Of a stretch of DNA of 64,000 nucleotides, positions 24,792 to 38,500 are shown in pieces. The number at the start of each line of letters is the position of its first letter. The stretch's first letter is position 1. The position numbers and the translations under genes were made by a program. Under the pieces are notes generated by a model that was given only the letters and a program-made list of their open reading frames with translations, had not been told where the DNA came from and ran no database searches. Origin of the DNA: Symsagittifera roscoffensis. Taxonomy: Eukaryota > Xenacoelomorpha > Acoela > Convolutidae. The DNA lies in assembly GCF_963678635.1 (NCBI RefSeq), contig NC_087063.1:43538759-43602758 (forward strand), given 5' to 3'.

Positions 24792-25269
24792 CAAAACAAC
24801 CTGTGGAAACTACTTGTAATATATTTCTTTCTTTTGGTACTTTTATGGGCAATGTTTCTTATTCATACAACAAAAACGTAGGGTCATTTGTTTTTGCGAT
24901 TGCTTTTGTGTTTGATTTTATTGATTTGGAAGATTTAGGTCCTTAAAAGATATATTTTTCTCTTTTTGGATACACCACCCTAACATGAAAGAACATTTTT
25001 TGTGATTGGAAACAACAATGTTTGAAAATTTCCCAAAAACATCCATAAAACGTAGCTGAAATTTGATTGGACACGACAACAAACCAAATACGGAAAATCA
25101 TTTCTGAATGGTTAAACCCACACTTTCAAGTTAAGGGTACCCCTTACTCTCAAATGAAAATCATTTTATTTTCAACTCAATAACGTCAACTACCTCTTCA
25201 AATCAGTCAAAAAAAATTTGTTTCTACTCAGTAACCTCAACTTATTTCTCAATCTGATCTTCTTCGTTC

Positions 25270-25550
25270 AGTTAACAACCTCACGTACTTGTCGAATTTT
25301 TACCAGATGGATATCCCAATTCAAGTGTCGCACATGATCGAGATCATGAGGAAAGACTGTAGTGTACATCACCAGATGCAGGTTCCCACAACTAAGAATC
25401 AGCTTGGAATGATGGGAATGATGTCGCAGATTGCAGAACAACTAGGATGGGTTATCCCGAGGTTCCTGGTTCCAGATATATGTCGCAACCTGTGAACGAT
25501 TTCTTCTTCCCATGGGAAGAAGAAAAATCTGTGGAGAACCCAATTCCTCT
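25270..25550 (+). pseudogene. Ty3/gypsy-like reverse transcriptase scrap, unit A
   Basis: A plus-strand frame (25,289-25,495) reads SNFYQMDIPIQ, then VPTTKNQLGMMGMMSQI and IPRF. A shifted frame then reads QPVNDFFFPWEEEKSVENP, ending at the microsatellite. The order (pseudo-G-Ixx-D, then a Pro-rich PT..QL..MGM, then F.W..E) resembles the region between the reverse transcriptase and RNase H of Ty3/gypsy pol. It is too short and shifted to be certain. The same piece is at 28,270-28,550. Confidence 0.4.
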
Positions 25551-26346
<796 letters not shown>

Positions 26347-26732
26347 AGATCAGTTGGTAAAGTAAAAGAAAGTAAAGAGAGAACGCAAAATGCAGTGAAA
26401 ACATTGAAGTAAAGTTAATTAGGTGGCGTTGAGTACAGCTGAATCATGTAAAAAGAAATAAGTGAATTAAGTAAAAGAAGTAAAGTTAGGCAAAGTAAAG
26501 TGATGTATGCTTGTTGTTTTGTCTGTCTGTATGTATTCAAGTATGTGTGTATGTTTGTATGCAATTATGCAAAATGTATGTATGTTAGTAGGTAAGTAAA
26601 AAGTGTTTTGGTAATTTAGTTTCTATGTTTTAAGTAAGTATGAAATTAGGTATATTTAAGTAAAGTAATGTAAAGGAAATGATAAGTAAGCCAGAAAATA
26701 AGTAAGTAATTAAATCATTTGATAAATGATAA

Positions 26733-26939
26733 CTAGGCAAACCAGAAAGTCAGCAAATATTACTTAAATTACTGAACGGCTCAATTGAACGCTATCCAAA
26801 TCGTGAAACGGTTCTCAAGGCAATTAACTTGAAAGAGACTGCTGAAAAGTTTTCAAAATTCCTGTTATTTAGGTCTCAAAATTCAAATTATGATTCTAGC
26901 AGAGGAAAAATAAGCTTATTCGATATCGATAGTGGGTAG
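26733..26939 (+). CDS. Unrecognised 68-codon coding-like fragment, unit A
   Basis: Open from a CTA codon to a TAG with no Met at its start. The composition is convincingly protein-like (NGSIERYPNRETVLKAINL, then KETAEKFSKF, ending SLFDIDSG). The copy in unit B (29,910-30,116) differs by one Lys-to-Glu change and one silent change, so the frame survived divergence. A second frame nearby (26,979-27,182, ending in LDPAASCK) may belong to it. It is either an exon fragment or part of a transposon; I do not recognise it. Confidence 0.35.
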   Translation, partial: LGKPESQQILLKLLNGSIERYPNRETVLKAINLKETAEKFSKFLLFRSQNSNYDSSRGKISLFDIDSG

Positions 26940-27429
26940 ACATATGGTTTGTGCACATGACAGAGCTAAAGACTGCCAGTGTTCAAAAGTTATCTACATA
27001 ACATTGTGCAGGTAAAATATTCAATGATAGACTTTTGGTTTTTTAAAGTTATCGAAAAGACAGAAAACTATTCTCTTCGAATGGCCGAGAAAGCTGTGGG
27101 TTTAGTTCCCGGGCAACATATAATAAAAAATTGGTCACTCCCGACAAGTTCATTTTTAGATCCGGCTGCATCGTGCAAATAAGCGTGCAGTCATTTGGAT
27201 GAATAAGTCATTATTTAAAAATCGTCAATTAAAAAAAAATTTGAATTTTTTGAATTACTTTAGAAGAAAACAAAAAACTTTCCTTGTGGTTTCATTAGTG
27301 CTGAAATAGTTATAAACTCTTTTTTTTCACAATTTTTTGGACGTTTATGTTATCCGAAATACTTTTATCTGAGTAAAGGTTTTTATAGGGACAATTACTC
27401 AATCAAAAAGCTTACTTCTACTTCGTGTT

Positions 27430-27791
27430 TTGAGTATCAATGCTGTAAAACTTACGGCTGACAATGAAAAAAATATTCTTTCTGAAAATTTGGAATCAAT
27501 AAAAAAGTCGTATGATAATTTATCAAAGACTCTTTTTGTTCCCTACCCAAAACTCAAATTTGTCAAAACACACCAGCAACGTTCTATATTCATTTGTCTT
27601 TTGAAAGATTTTCAAAGTTAAGAATCCTGCATGATCAGGTTTGGAATGAGATTACCAGAGATTTGTTTCGAAATTTTCTTCAGATTTTATGCTTTCCTCT
27701 CAAAATTACCTCAAAAGAAAAGAACTTGACTATCTACTCAAAAATCAACAATTTTTTCATTAATAACATACAAAACGTTTATTTAATTTGA
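27430..27791 (+). pseudogene. Unrecognised coding-like fragment, unit B
   Basis: Same translation and same frameshift as 24,430-24,791. Identity of both frames shows the frameshift predates the duplication. Confidence 0.25.
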
Positions 27792-28269
27792 CAAAACAAC
27801 CTGTGGAAACTACTTGTAATATATTTCTTTCTTTTGGTACTTTTATGGGCAATGTTTCTTATTCATACAACAAAAACGTAGGGTCATTTGTTTTTGCGAT
27901 TGCTTTTGTGTTTGATTTTATTGATTTGGAAGATTTAGGTCCTTAAAAGATATATTTTTCTCTTTTTGGATACACCACCCTAACATGAAAGAACATTTTT
28001 TGTGATTGGAAACAACAATGTTTGAAAATTTCCCAAAAACATCCATAAAACGTAGCTGAAATTTGATTGGACACGACAACAAACCAAATACGGAAAATCA
28101 TTTCTGAATGGTTAAACCCACACTTTCAAGTTAAGGGTACCCCTTACTCTCAAATGAAAATCATTTTATTTTCAACTCAATAACGTCAACTACCTCTTCA
28201 AATCAGTCAAAAAAAATTTGTTTCTACTCAGTAACCTCAACTTATTTCTCAATCTGATCTTCTTCGTTC

Positions 28270-28550
28270 AGTTAACAACCTCACGTACTTGTCGAATTTT
28301 TACCAGATGGATATCCCAATTCAAGTGTCGCACATGATCGAGATCATGAGGAAAGACTGTAGTGTACATCACCAGATGCAGGTTCCCACAACTAAGAATC
28401 AGCTTGGAATGATGGGAATGATGTCGCAGATTGCAGAACAACTAGGATGGGTTATCCCGAGGTTCCTGGCTCCAAATATATGTCGCAACCTGTGAACGAT
28501 TTCTTCTTCCCATGGGAAGAAGAAAAATCTGTGGAGAACCCAATTCCTCT
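28270..28550 (+). pseudogene. Ty3/gypsy-like reverse transcriptase scrap, unit B
   Basis: Copy of the 25,270-25,550 fragment, differing by Val-Pro-Asp to Ala-Pro-Asn near its end. It again runs directly into the GTAA array. Confidence 0.4.
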
Positions 28551-29522
<972 letters not shown>

Positions 29523-29909
29523 AGATCAGTTGGTAAAGTAAAAGAAAGTAAAGAGAGATTGCAAAATGCAGTGAAAACATCGAAGTAAAGTTAATTAGGT
29601 GGCGTTGAGTACAGCTGAATCATGTAAAAAGAAATAAGTGAATTAAGTAAAAGAAGTAAAGTTAGGCAAAGTAAAGTGATGTATGCTTGTTGTTTTGTCT
29701 GTCTGTATGTATTCAAGTATGTGTGTATGTTTGTATGCAATTATGCAAAATGTATGTATGTTAGTAGGTAAGTAAAAAGTGTTTTGGTAATTTAGTTTCT
29801 ATGTTTTAAGTAAGTATGAAATTAGGTATATTTAAGTAAAGTAATGTAAAGGAAATGATAAGTAAGCCAGAAAATAAGTAAGTAATTAAATCATTTGATA
29901 AATGATAAC

Positions 29910-30116
29910 TAGGCAAACCAGAAAGTCAGCAAATATTACTTGAATTACTGAATGGCTCAATTGAACGCTATCCAAATCGTGAAACGGTTCTCAAGGCAAT
30001 TAACTTGAAAGAGACTGCTGAAAAGTTTTCAAAATTCCTGTTATTTAGGTCTCAAAATTCAAATTATGATTCTAGCAGAGGAAAAATAAGCTTATTCGAT
30101 ATCGATAGTGGGTAGA
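29910..30116 (+). CDS. Unrecognised 68-codon coding-like fragment, unit B
   Basis: Counterpart of 26,733-26,939 with one replacement and one silent change; otherwise the same frame and the same TAG stop. Confidence 0.35.
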
Positions 30117-30370
30117 CATATGGTGGTGTGCACATGACAGAGCTAAAGACTGCCAGTGTTCAAAAGTTATCTACATAACATTGTGCAGGTAAAATATTCA
30201 ATGATAGACTTTTGGTTTTTTAAAGTTATCGAAAAGACAGAAAACTATTCTCTTCGAATGGCCGAGAAAGCTGTGGGTTTAGTTCCCGGGCAACATATAA
30301 TAAAAAATTGGTCACTCCCGACAAGTTCATTTTTAGATCCGGCTGCATCGTGCAAATAAGCGTGCAGTCA

Positions 30371-32469
30371 TAAAAACTCGGAGTCGTTCAATTACTTTAC
30401 CAAGGAACAGTTTTTCATACCAATTAAGCCGCCATAAGATCTCAACTTAAATGAAACGTCGCAAATAAGGTTATTAGAATTAACAGAAAATGAGAAAAAG
30501 CTAATGAAAGTTTCTTTGGTTAGAATTGTCATAATAGATTTGCTATAAGGACGTATACATTTCTTGAAAAATTTCTAAATCAATTGGAGTAACTCGGTTT
30601 TTCCCAATTTCAATGTTTTTTTTCAAACACCTCTCCAAGCTGCTAAATGACAGCCAGTGAAGATAAAAGATAGCTAGGAGATACTTTTAGGCTTTTCTAG
30701 TTTCCGGCGGTAAATAACCAAATGAAATACCGGAAACACTTTTGTTTTGTAGTAATGCACCAAGTTTTTGAAAAAAGCTCGGCGCACTTTTGCATATTCT
30801 TTTCCTCTTTCCTTTTTTCTACTCGTCCTTTTCCCATTGAAACTTCCGTTCCACTCTAGAGAAACACAGCATACTGTTCTTCACCGGTTTGGAACTTTGG
30901 GTTTTTTGTATGGTAAAAAGCCCTCTAAATTGTATAAGTTAATTATAAACATCTTAAAAACACCAAGTTCCCTCTAATTTCAATTTTCTCATTTCGAAAC
31001 TTGGCAAACTTATCCATTGGTATAACTTGCCCAGAAACGGCTGCCGCTTTTGGAGAATTAGTTCAATTAACTGCCTTTTCACCATAAATTATAGGTCAAG
31101 TTAAGGAATTAGTTTACTGCTGCCAACAGTTAAGCCACGCTGTCAAAATTGCCGGCGAATTTTTATTATATACTATAAAAATCAATTTCACTTTCACTAA
31201 CCAATTTTAACTAGGTCGGAAGCTCATTTGGCCGAAACAATTATAACAATTATCATGATTCATATAATTAACCAGGACCAATAATCAGGTCCACAAAAAG
31301 ATTGGAATTAGAAAGAATTTTATATCATGTCCCTTGTTAAGCTAAGCTTGGCAAGATCCTAATTATGGGGTCTTCTGCTTTTTGGGTGTAAAAATTTTTT
31401 CGTTTACAAAATCTTAGGATGAGGGTCCTCCAAAAATTTGAGGACCCCTTTCCTAGGATTTTGCTTTACGTGAGGAAACCCCCCCCCCCTTAGGAAGGAC
31501 CCCCCTTAGGGTCCGGGACACGATACAATACTACTAACTTCATTGCATAAAAGAAAAACTATTTTAAGCTCGCCTAAAAGCTTACGACTAATATCTTTTA
31601 TCACTCTTTTTGTTATTGAACGATTGACATAGTATGGATCAGTTTGTTTTATTTCCTTACTCAATTTATCAATCGCAAAACACGCTTCCAAAAAAAGTGG
31701 AACAAAAGCAAGAAAAAGACGAGATTGTACCAAAAGATTTTGATTCTGTTTACAGTGCTGTAAATGCTAGATTGTAAACAAGTAACAACAAGCATCTTTT
31801 TGTTTTAATTTTGAATTCTCTTAGAATCGAACTGAGTCAGACAAAATCTTATTAGACAATCGAGACAGAAAAGAATTTATTGCAGACTTTGCGTGTGCAC
31901 TAAAAGGAAAAAAAAGATTTTTCAGATACTTATTTAGTTAACACTCCTCCTTTCAAAATAAGTACTGCATCATAGGCTACACTAGTCTTGAGCTTCAGTT
32001 AACCTTGTCCCATACGAAGTTTATTGAGAGCAAGCATGATGCTTGTTGTTGCCTTTAGAAAATTAGACCAGGTAATATGGTGCCCAGTTTTTTCAAACCT
32101 AAACATTTTACCAGCCTTTGGTCTTTTTTTGTTCAGATTTTTATTATTGCTGTTAACGCATCCTTTAAAAGAAAATTGAAAATTGTAATCGAGTTTGTTT
32201 TGCTTTTAACCAAAATTCTCAGTTAATTCAATTGGTTAACACGCCAATTTACCTGAAATTATTAATGCTTTGCACATTCAATTACACCTTAAGCATGCTT
32301 GTTACATGTAGTAAGAAAAAATGTAGCTAAGCCTACTGTACAAAATACAGGAAACAAACGCTTCGGATTGCAATTACAACGAGTCGCAATTTATTTAACA
32401 TTAAATTTCTTCAACATTCAGTTCTACAAAAACGAGATTAATTGCCAATCATGATACAACCGACGTAAT
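30371..32469. other. Intergenic, AT-rich, with hairpin and poly-C
   Basis: I see no gene. A perfect hairpin with arms GGGTCCTC (31,423-31,430) and GAGGACCC (31,440-31,447) around a 9-base AT loop is followed by a C-run near 31,480 and another C-rich pair ending AGGGTCCGGGACAC. This looks like a small decayed inverted-repeat element. The rest holds short chance frames. Confidence 0.5.
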
Positions 32470-34260
32470 TTTTTTTTATTTCCAGTTTCATGAACAGTCT
32501 AGTTATTCTAATTACATCCATTAACGATGAGATACTTACGCTAATGAACGCCGTAAACTTCGAACGGGAGAAGACCTTAATCATCGTCTCAAATTGCAGA
32601 AACTTATTTACAGAAGGGCGCAGAGAGACTACAAAAGGTCCGATAAGTCTCTTCGATCGTATTCTCTTACCTCCTCATTTTCGTCACGAATGATAGCGAG
32701 CAGCCCACGCAACAGCAAGTTTCGTCTTGCCACCCGCAATCACCATCAGCAACTTTTATGTCACGCTTTTGGGGAGCAGCAATGCCAACATGGCCATCAG
32801 TCAACACGAAGTTTTCATCCTTGACATCACTTTTTGCCTCGCTTAAGGCCCGCTAAAAGAAATTAATTCCAGAGCAGTCAAATTCTGGAAAACGCATCTA
32901 TGCCGCAAACCAATGTTGACAAGTGAGAAAATTTGTCTCGTCATTACCACACTCAAGAAGCTCAACTTCATGGAACGCAACACGACCTCAACTTCGGATT
33001 TAATCTCCATTTTGACAAACAGCAAACGGCAACTAGAGAGACGCAACTACTGAACCCTTCAGTGACAGTTTGTAGTTGCCACCATACATGCCCCCCTCGG
33101 AAACTTGTTTTAACTGTTATGACACTAATTTGACATCTATCAATATCATACAAGAGGAATAGATGTTTTTCATGCCAGTACAGCTCAGCATCTTCATGAA
33201 TCTCACCTTCATACTGGCAAATCCCTCAAACTGACTTCCAGGTCTCAAGTCGACAGCCATTAAATGAAAAACAGTTCAGCGCCTTCAGACCTATGAACTC
33301 GAACAGAGATTACACTGCCATGCGCAGCAATCCCCCACGCTTTTCCAACAAATATCAGCCGAAACTTATAAACCCTGACGTTGAATCGACAGTGCAGTCA
33401 ACAACACAGCAAATCCTACTGTCTAGTTTCGACAAAAGAGTTTACGGAAAGAGGAAAACACAGCCAACACGATATTTGGAATAAACACAGCCCCCACTTA
33501 AGATCAATCAGGAAGCACATAAGACCAACATATGATACGCATCGACAATCAACCCAACAAAAATACAACCAACCCCAGCACCATTAATGAACAATATGAT
33601 GAGCAATGGAGTGCACGAGCCCAACCAACGGACCCAGCCAATATCCAGCCAACAACCCTCTTACCGTCAAGAATATCTAGCTTTTCAGAACCTACCTACT
33701 TTCATTGCATCTCACAACGTGGCCTAGACGCAACGACCAGCACAGCCTGACTTTAGCAACCAGCAGAAAAATTCAGTCTTTCATGGAATAATTCTCATTT
33801 GTCAAGCCATTTATGTTATATTGAAACCCAGAAGAATGATTAAAATGGATCGGGCTCTTCAAGGTGACACTCGAAAATGCCAACACGTCCCACTCGGAGA
33901 AAACGATCCATCCACACCGACTTGTCTCCGGAGATGTAAAATCTCTGATCAGCGGATATTGGAAGCAACGGGTCATTGTACAACTTAGCATTCCAACGCC
34001 TGGGAAACTACTTGGCATTTCCGATGAAGATAGTGACAAGTTTCCTTCGGCGATTCGACAGCATCAGCAGTCCAACTTGCCACAGTAGTACGACACAGCA
34101 GAAGCTACAAGCACCTCGCTAACTTCCTGAAGACAATAGTTGACACCTTCACAACTTTTGGGTTCAACCACGATCTCCGCTCTAGAAAGAACAGTCAAAC
34201 AGCTTTGAAAAACTGCCGATACCCTGTCGACTGGAATGGAATCACTAGCTCAACTTGATG
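32470..34260 (+). pseudogene. Degenerate coding-like region, possible retroelement gag
   Basis: This stretch is richer in G+C than its surroundings and reads as protein across several plus-strand frames with stops and shifts. It holds a basic block (KLQKLIYRRAQRDYKRSDKS, about 32,590-32,650), a block with FWKTHLCRKPMLTSEK and LKKLNFMERN (about 32,870-33,040), then a long Gln/Asn/Pro-rich stretch (33,220-33,750) and two further fragments to 34,255. A basic globular part followed by a Q/N/P-rich linker fits a decayed gag, but I find no protease or reverse transcriptase next to it. A host pseudogene is the alternative. Confidence 0.35.
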
Positions 34261-34283
34261 TTCTTCGCAATTATTTAGTTTAC

Positions 34284-34337
34284 CCAAAAAATTTATATAT
34301 ATATATAAATATATATAATTTATAAATATATATATTT
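34284..34337. repeat. TA-rich low-complexity stretch
   Basis: Alternating TATATA/AAATATATAT runs follow the degenerate coding region. No coding content. Confidence 0.7.
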
Positions 34338-34488
34338 TTTCAAAACTCACTTCGGTTTTCCGTAATTTTTCGTCTCAAGTGTATTGAAGCGTAAGAACTC
34401 GAAGTCTGAGTTAAAGTTTTTTAAACCTATGGTCTTTTTAAGCCTTGTTGCACCCACCCGATGAAATAATACCAAGGGGCTCAGAGAA

Positions 34489-34743
34489 ATGATATTGTCT
34501 TATTGTACCGCCTTTCATCAACCTAAGTTTTATTGGCTGGATAGGTTCGTGAAGCTACTTGTTTTAAAGCCATGTCTTAATCTTACTCTTCTTTTCCGTG
34601 TTCTCGGCAGATCTGTGAAACACCGGTATAGAAAAGAGGCTAAGTTGAGATCAACTTTGTTTCAACCGCAGTTTATAAAGTGGTCTGAACAGTTAAATAG
34701 ATCAGTGAACTCTATTTATTTAGAGTATCAAAGATTGGGTTGA
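34489..34743 (+). CDS. Unrecognised 84-codon frame
   Basis: An ATG-to-TGA frame with a basic middle (LGRSVKHRYRKEAKLRS) and an ending WSEQLNRSVNSIYLEYQRLG. The composition is plausible for protein, but I recognise no domain, and nothing around it supports expression. It might be a transposon scrap. Confidence 0.2.
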   Translation: MILSYCTAFHQPKFYWLDRFVKLLVLKPCLNLTLLFRVLGRSVKHRYRKEAKLRSTLFQPQFIKWSEQLNRSVNSIYLEYQRLG

Positions 34744-34946
34744 TTTGAATTCAAAACATAACAATTTCACCTTCTATCATAAAACAATTAAAATGCTGGA
34801 AACAGCAAAGTTGCAGTTCCAATTAGTTTGCAGTTTTGACATTTCGACGAAACTTTTCTAAAAGTTCGATGATCGTAGCTTGCCGAATCGAAATTCCCTT
34901 CTGATCCTTGAAAAGGTCGATAAGACAAACATTACCTATTTTAATT

Positions 34947-35051
34947 ATGAGGCTTCATCTGTTTATCATTATAATTTATGTCTATAAATCTTTTTCTCTT
35001 CCTCATTTCAGCCGTGATCAAAATGAAACTGAGATCAACGTTTGCAATTGA
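34947..35051 (+). CDS. Candidate signal-peptide exon of the protease homologue
   Basis: A 34-codon frame begins MRLHLFIIIIYVYKSFS, a textbook-like signal peptide: a basic n-region followed by a hydrophobic core. It lies 314 bp upstream of the first protease exon on the same strand. A weak donor (C|GTGATC at about 35,014) would leave one base, in phase with the acceptor CTCAG|CC at 35,364. The sequence also contains a strong acceptor-like CTTCCTCATTTCAG, so it may equally be intron. Placement as exon 1 is a suggestion. Confidence 0.3.
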   Translation: MRLHLFIIIIYVYKSFSLPHFSRDQNETEINVCN

Positions 35052-35364
35052 TATATATCTTCAAACTGGGAATTTCAAACTAGTTCCAAAAGAAACTTTT
35101 TTTTGAAAAAACAATATTAAAGGGGAACAAAATTTTCTTGAAGTTGACTTTAAACTGACGCTGCCGTCGATTCAATAATGTGATTAAGAAAAATTAATTT
35201 TTAGACCCTGGTAGTTTGTTTCGATTATCGAAACAATCAATTGGACCAAACGGAGGGATCAAGTTTTCAATGTAGTACAATTAGCTCAAAGTCAGAGACT
35301 CGCACAAATAAAGAATGCGGAAAGAATGATTGCAAACAATTGGAACTAAACTGATTAGAACTCA

Positions 35365-35569
35365 GCCTTATCTTCGAACGTTACCAGTAAGAGAGTCCCC
35401 TTGGTTTCCACAATAATCAATGGGATACCCTCTCCCCCTCATTCGAGGCCATTCTATGTGCGAGTGAGCAGAATATTCAACCATTATTATGGATCGTATT
35501 ACTGCGGAGGTACCATAATAGCCCCCCAGTGGGTTATAACTGCCGCCCATTGCGTAGCAGGATTACCAG
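35365..35569 (+). CDS. Protease homologue exon with IING and TAAHC
   Basis: The frame is open from 35,359. The likely acceptor is CTCAG|CC (35,364) or TTACCAG|T (35,387). It encodes [19 protein letters not shown], then [19 protein letters not shown] and VAGLP. It ends at CCAG|GTAAAC with one base carried over. IING corresponds to residues 16-19 of chymotrypsin numbering and the His is the catalytic one. The residue before IING is Thr, so no trypsin-type cleavage site sits directly there; a KR pair lies several residues upstream. Confidence 0.85.
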
Positions 35570-38500
35570 GTAAACAGATCTGAGAACAGATTTTTGATAG
35601 CAAAAAGAAATATATTTAGGTATACGCGGTTAGTTTACAGTAGCAGTCTTTTGACCGAGCTGATCTGAAAACTTTTAAGGGCGCATTTAAAGTTTTCTCG
35701 AGGAACATCTACAAAAATTTGAAAAAACTGGTCGAATTTTATGGTTGTCCAATTTGATTTCGACCTAGTCCTCAAAACCACAAAATTCTATAGCCAAAGT
35801 TTTGTGCGCTGAAGACGAATTTGTAAGAAACTGATTTAAAAATTATGTTCTTGAATACTTCTTTTGAAGGGTTTGCCCAAATAATTGCGTTTATTAACGC
35901 AAAATCCGAAAAACAAACCATACCGCGCCAAAAGTGTTTAGACGCCAAAGAAGTCCTGTAAAATATGGAGAGTATAGAACTCCTGAGAAGTAAGATACCC
36001 CAACGCATAATCCGCTCCGCACCTGGTTCTGAATCAAAATACATAAACTTAGCTTAAAAGGTGCTAGAAAGGGTCTTGATTATTGTTCCGACTTTTGATA
36101 CGAAAGTAACGAAAAATTTGTGCTCGGGGTGGGTTTTTTTTCCTCAGACAAATTTCGACTTTTTAACTAGCCAGTTTTGACGGAAATTTTTCCTTTACTA
36201 ACCGATCAATGCTGGTCGATGGCTTAGTAATTTATCCTAAGTTATAAGTCTCACCTTTTATCGTCAAGTTGTCTTGACAAACGTTATAGTAGAAACAATA
36301 GATAGAAAAATGTATGAATTAATTAGCTGGGTAAATACAAAGCACAGGGTTAATAGATTATATAAATTAATCGAACAGCTTAAAGAAACAAATCTATGAG
36401 GGGAGGTTTAGCTAATCTTATTTTGTTCATCAATTTTTTATCTTCTTACTAAGGTCGACGATTGTTTAGTTTTCTTGCGTCACCCTTGGTTGTGTCCACT
36501 TCTGCACTTCTGCTGGTTCGTCTGTAGTGTCCTTGTTGTAGTCCTTTTCGTCCTTATGATCCGGGTTTCCTCGGTATTGCGTATCTCGATTTATAAGTTT
36601 TATCGAAATAAACGAGAATTTTTTCTCTATTTTATTTGGAAAAGGACTATTTTTATGTTATTGTAAGAGTGGAAAAGAAAAATTATTTATTTTGAAAAAA
36701 AGTTTTTAAGAGATCGGACTTGCTGCTGATGACTGAGCAAAATGAAACACTGAAGATTTCAGGCCAGTCCTTTTGCTCGTAAACAGAAACCGGCGGCTGA
36801 TTCAATCTTTTATTATTCAGATTTCACCTGCTCCTTTAATCTCCCTTTCTTTTGAGGGAAATTTCAACTAGTTTTTATTTGATTTTTTCCAATCAAACAT
36901 CTTTGAAATATTAGTCCCCTTTGATTAAAACCGCAGCCTTAAGTTTTGACTCATTAAAAATTCATATTACTCAGTAGTAACTTCGAAAAAAATAAATGTA
37001 TTGAAATGAATTGAAATTTTTTTTAAAATAGAATTTGAAAACTTTTTGTAAAAATCATCCCCCCCGCAAGCCATATAAAAAAAAATGAGAAATTTCTTCC
37101 ATTTTAACAATCAATTATTGCAAATAAGCTTCTTCCGACCAATTTGGACTGATTTCTAAGTTGAACTAAAATCTCCGCTAACGCGTTTATAGCTCAAAAA
37201 ATATCGCGCGTTAATTGTCCCAAATTGGCCAAAATATCTAAACCCCAATAACTTTATGAAAAATGTTGACAAGTAAAATAGATTTTTTTAAATTTGCACT
37301 CAAGACAACAATTTTTCTTGATTGATATTTTGAAAATTTCGTTAAAAATGGCTGGTTGAAATGTCGAAATTTTTCTGAAGAACTACCCGAGCACGGAACA
37401 ACAACAACATACTGTATTTAGGTTGCAAAAGTGCTCTGTAAGTTGTAATGAGTTTTTTTTATTGAAACTTCCGTAGAGAGTAGAAGTTTCCGAGAAAATA
37501 AAGAAATTTTCAGTGGTTTTAAAGTTTTGATTTTATGGTGTTTTTACTGGTTTCTAAAATGTACTATGAAATCTTTCATTTCTGTCCATGCTTCAGCAAA
37601 CATGAAAACTTCAGGGAATTATTTGTTTGTTCCAGCCAGCTCGCTATTTCAATTAAGGCTGCTTGATTTTCAATGTGCAACCGGTTTGTTCTGGATGGTC
37701 TATTAGCAGTAACATCAGCGTATTTTCAAGCCAGTGATCACAATTTAGCAGTTGAGATAAATTTCATAAAAAGCCGTAGAACAAAAACTGATCAGTGCTG
37801 ATCAACAGAGCAAGCATCTGTATACTCGATTGCTGCACATATGCCAGTCAATGTTGTCAGTAAATTAACTGTGACTTTTTCATTTGCTGAATTTGACAAA
37901 CTTGAGCTTTTCTAGACAAAACTGAGTGCTCAACATCTTCAACCGTTTGTTTCGAAATTATAGTCGAAAGTCAATTGTGTCAGCTTTTTGCGTGAAAATT
38001 GTTTCTTAATTTTTGATTAATATTTCTATAAATTGAACAATTGCATTTTGTTTAATATTTTATATAAATTGAACAATTGCATTAACTGTTTCACGGCAGG
38101 ATCTGAAACCAAATGGGTATTCAATGTTGAATAAACCGTTGATTAAATCAAATGATCTACATACGCTGCAATACAATGATATATGACTATAATCATGGGC
38201 TTACATTCATCAGGTATAAATGATAATTGTCGGAAGATTGACGGGTCATTTTATTCCGTTTTGTATGTTTAAAAAGACAAAAGCTCAAACAAAAATAAAA
38301 GATAACACTGGTATACTAACTAGACTGACTAAATAAGTTTAAGTAGTAATAGTTAGTAATAGCTAACTGTTTTTTTTTCTATTTGCTGAGGATTGTAATC
38401 TAATGGACTCTAAATCGACAATAACAGGTAGAAAATCAATAATACGACCAAGGTCAATTAACAGTTGAAAATTGAAAAATACAAAACATGGCTTTCACCA

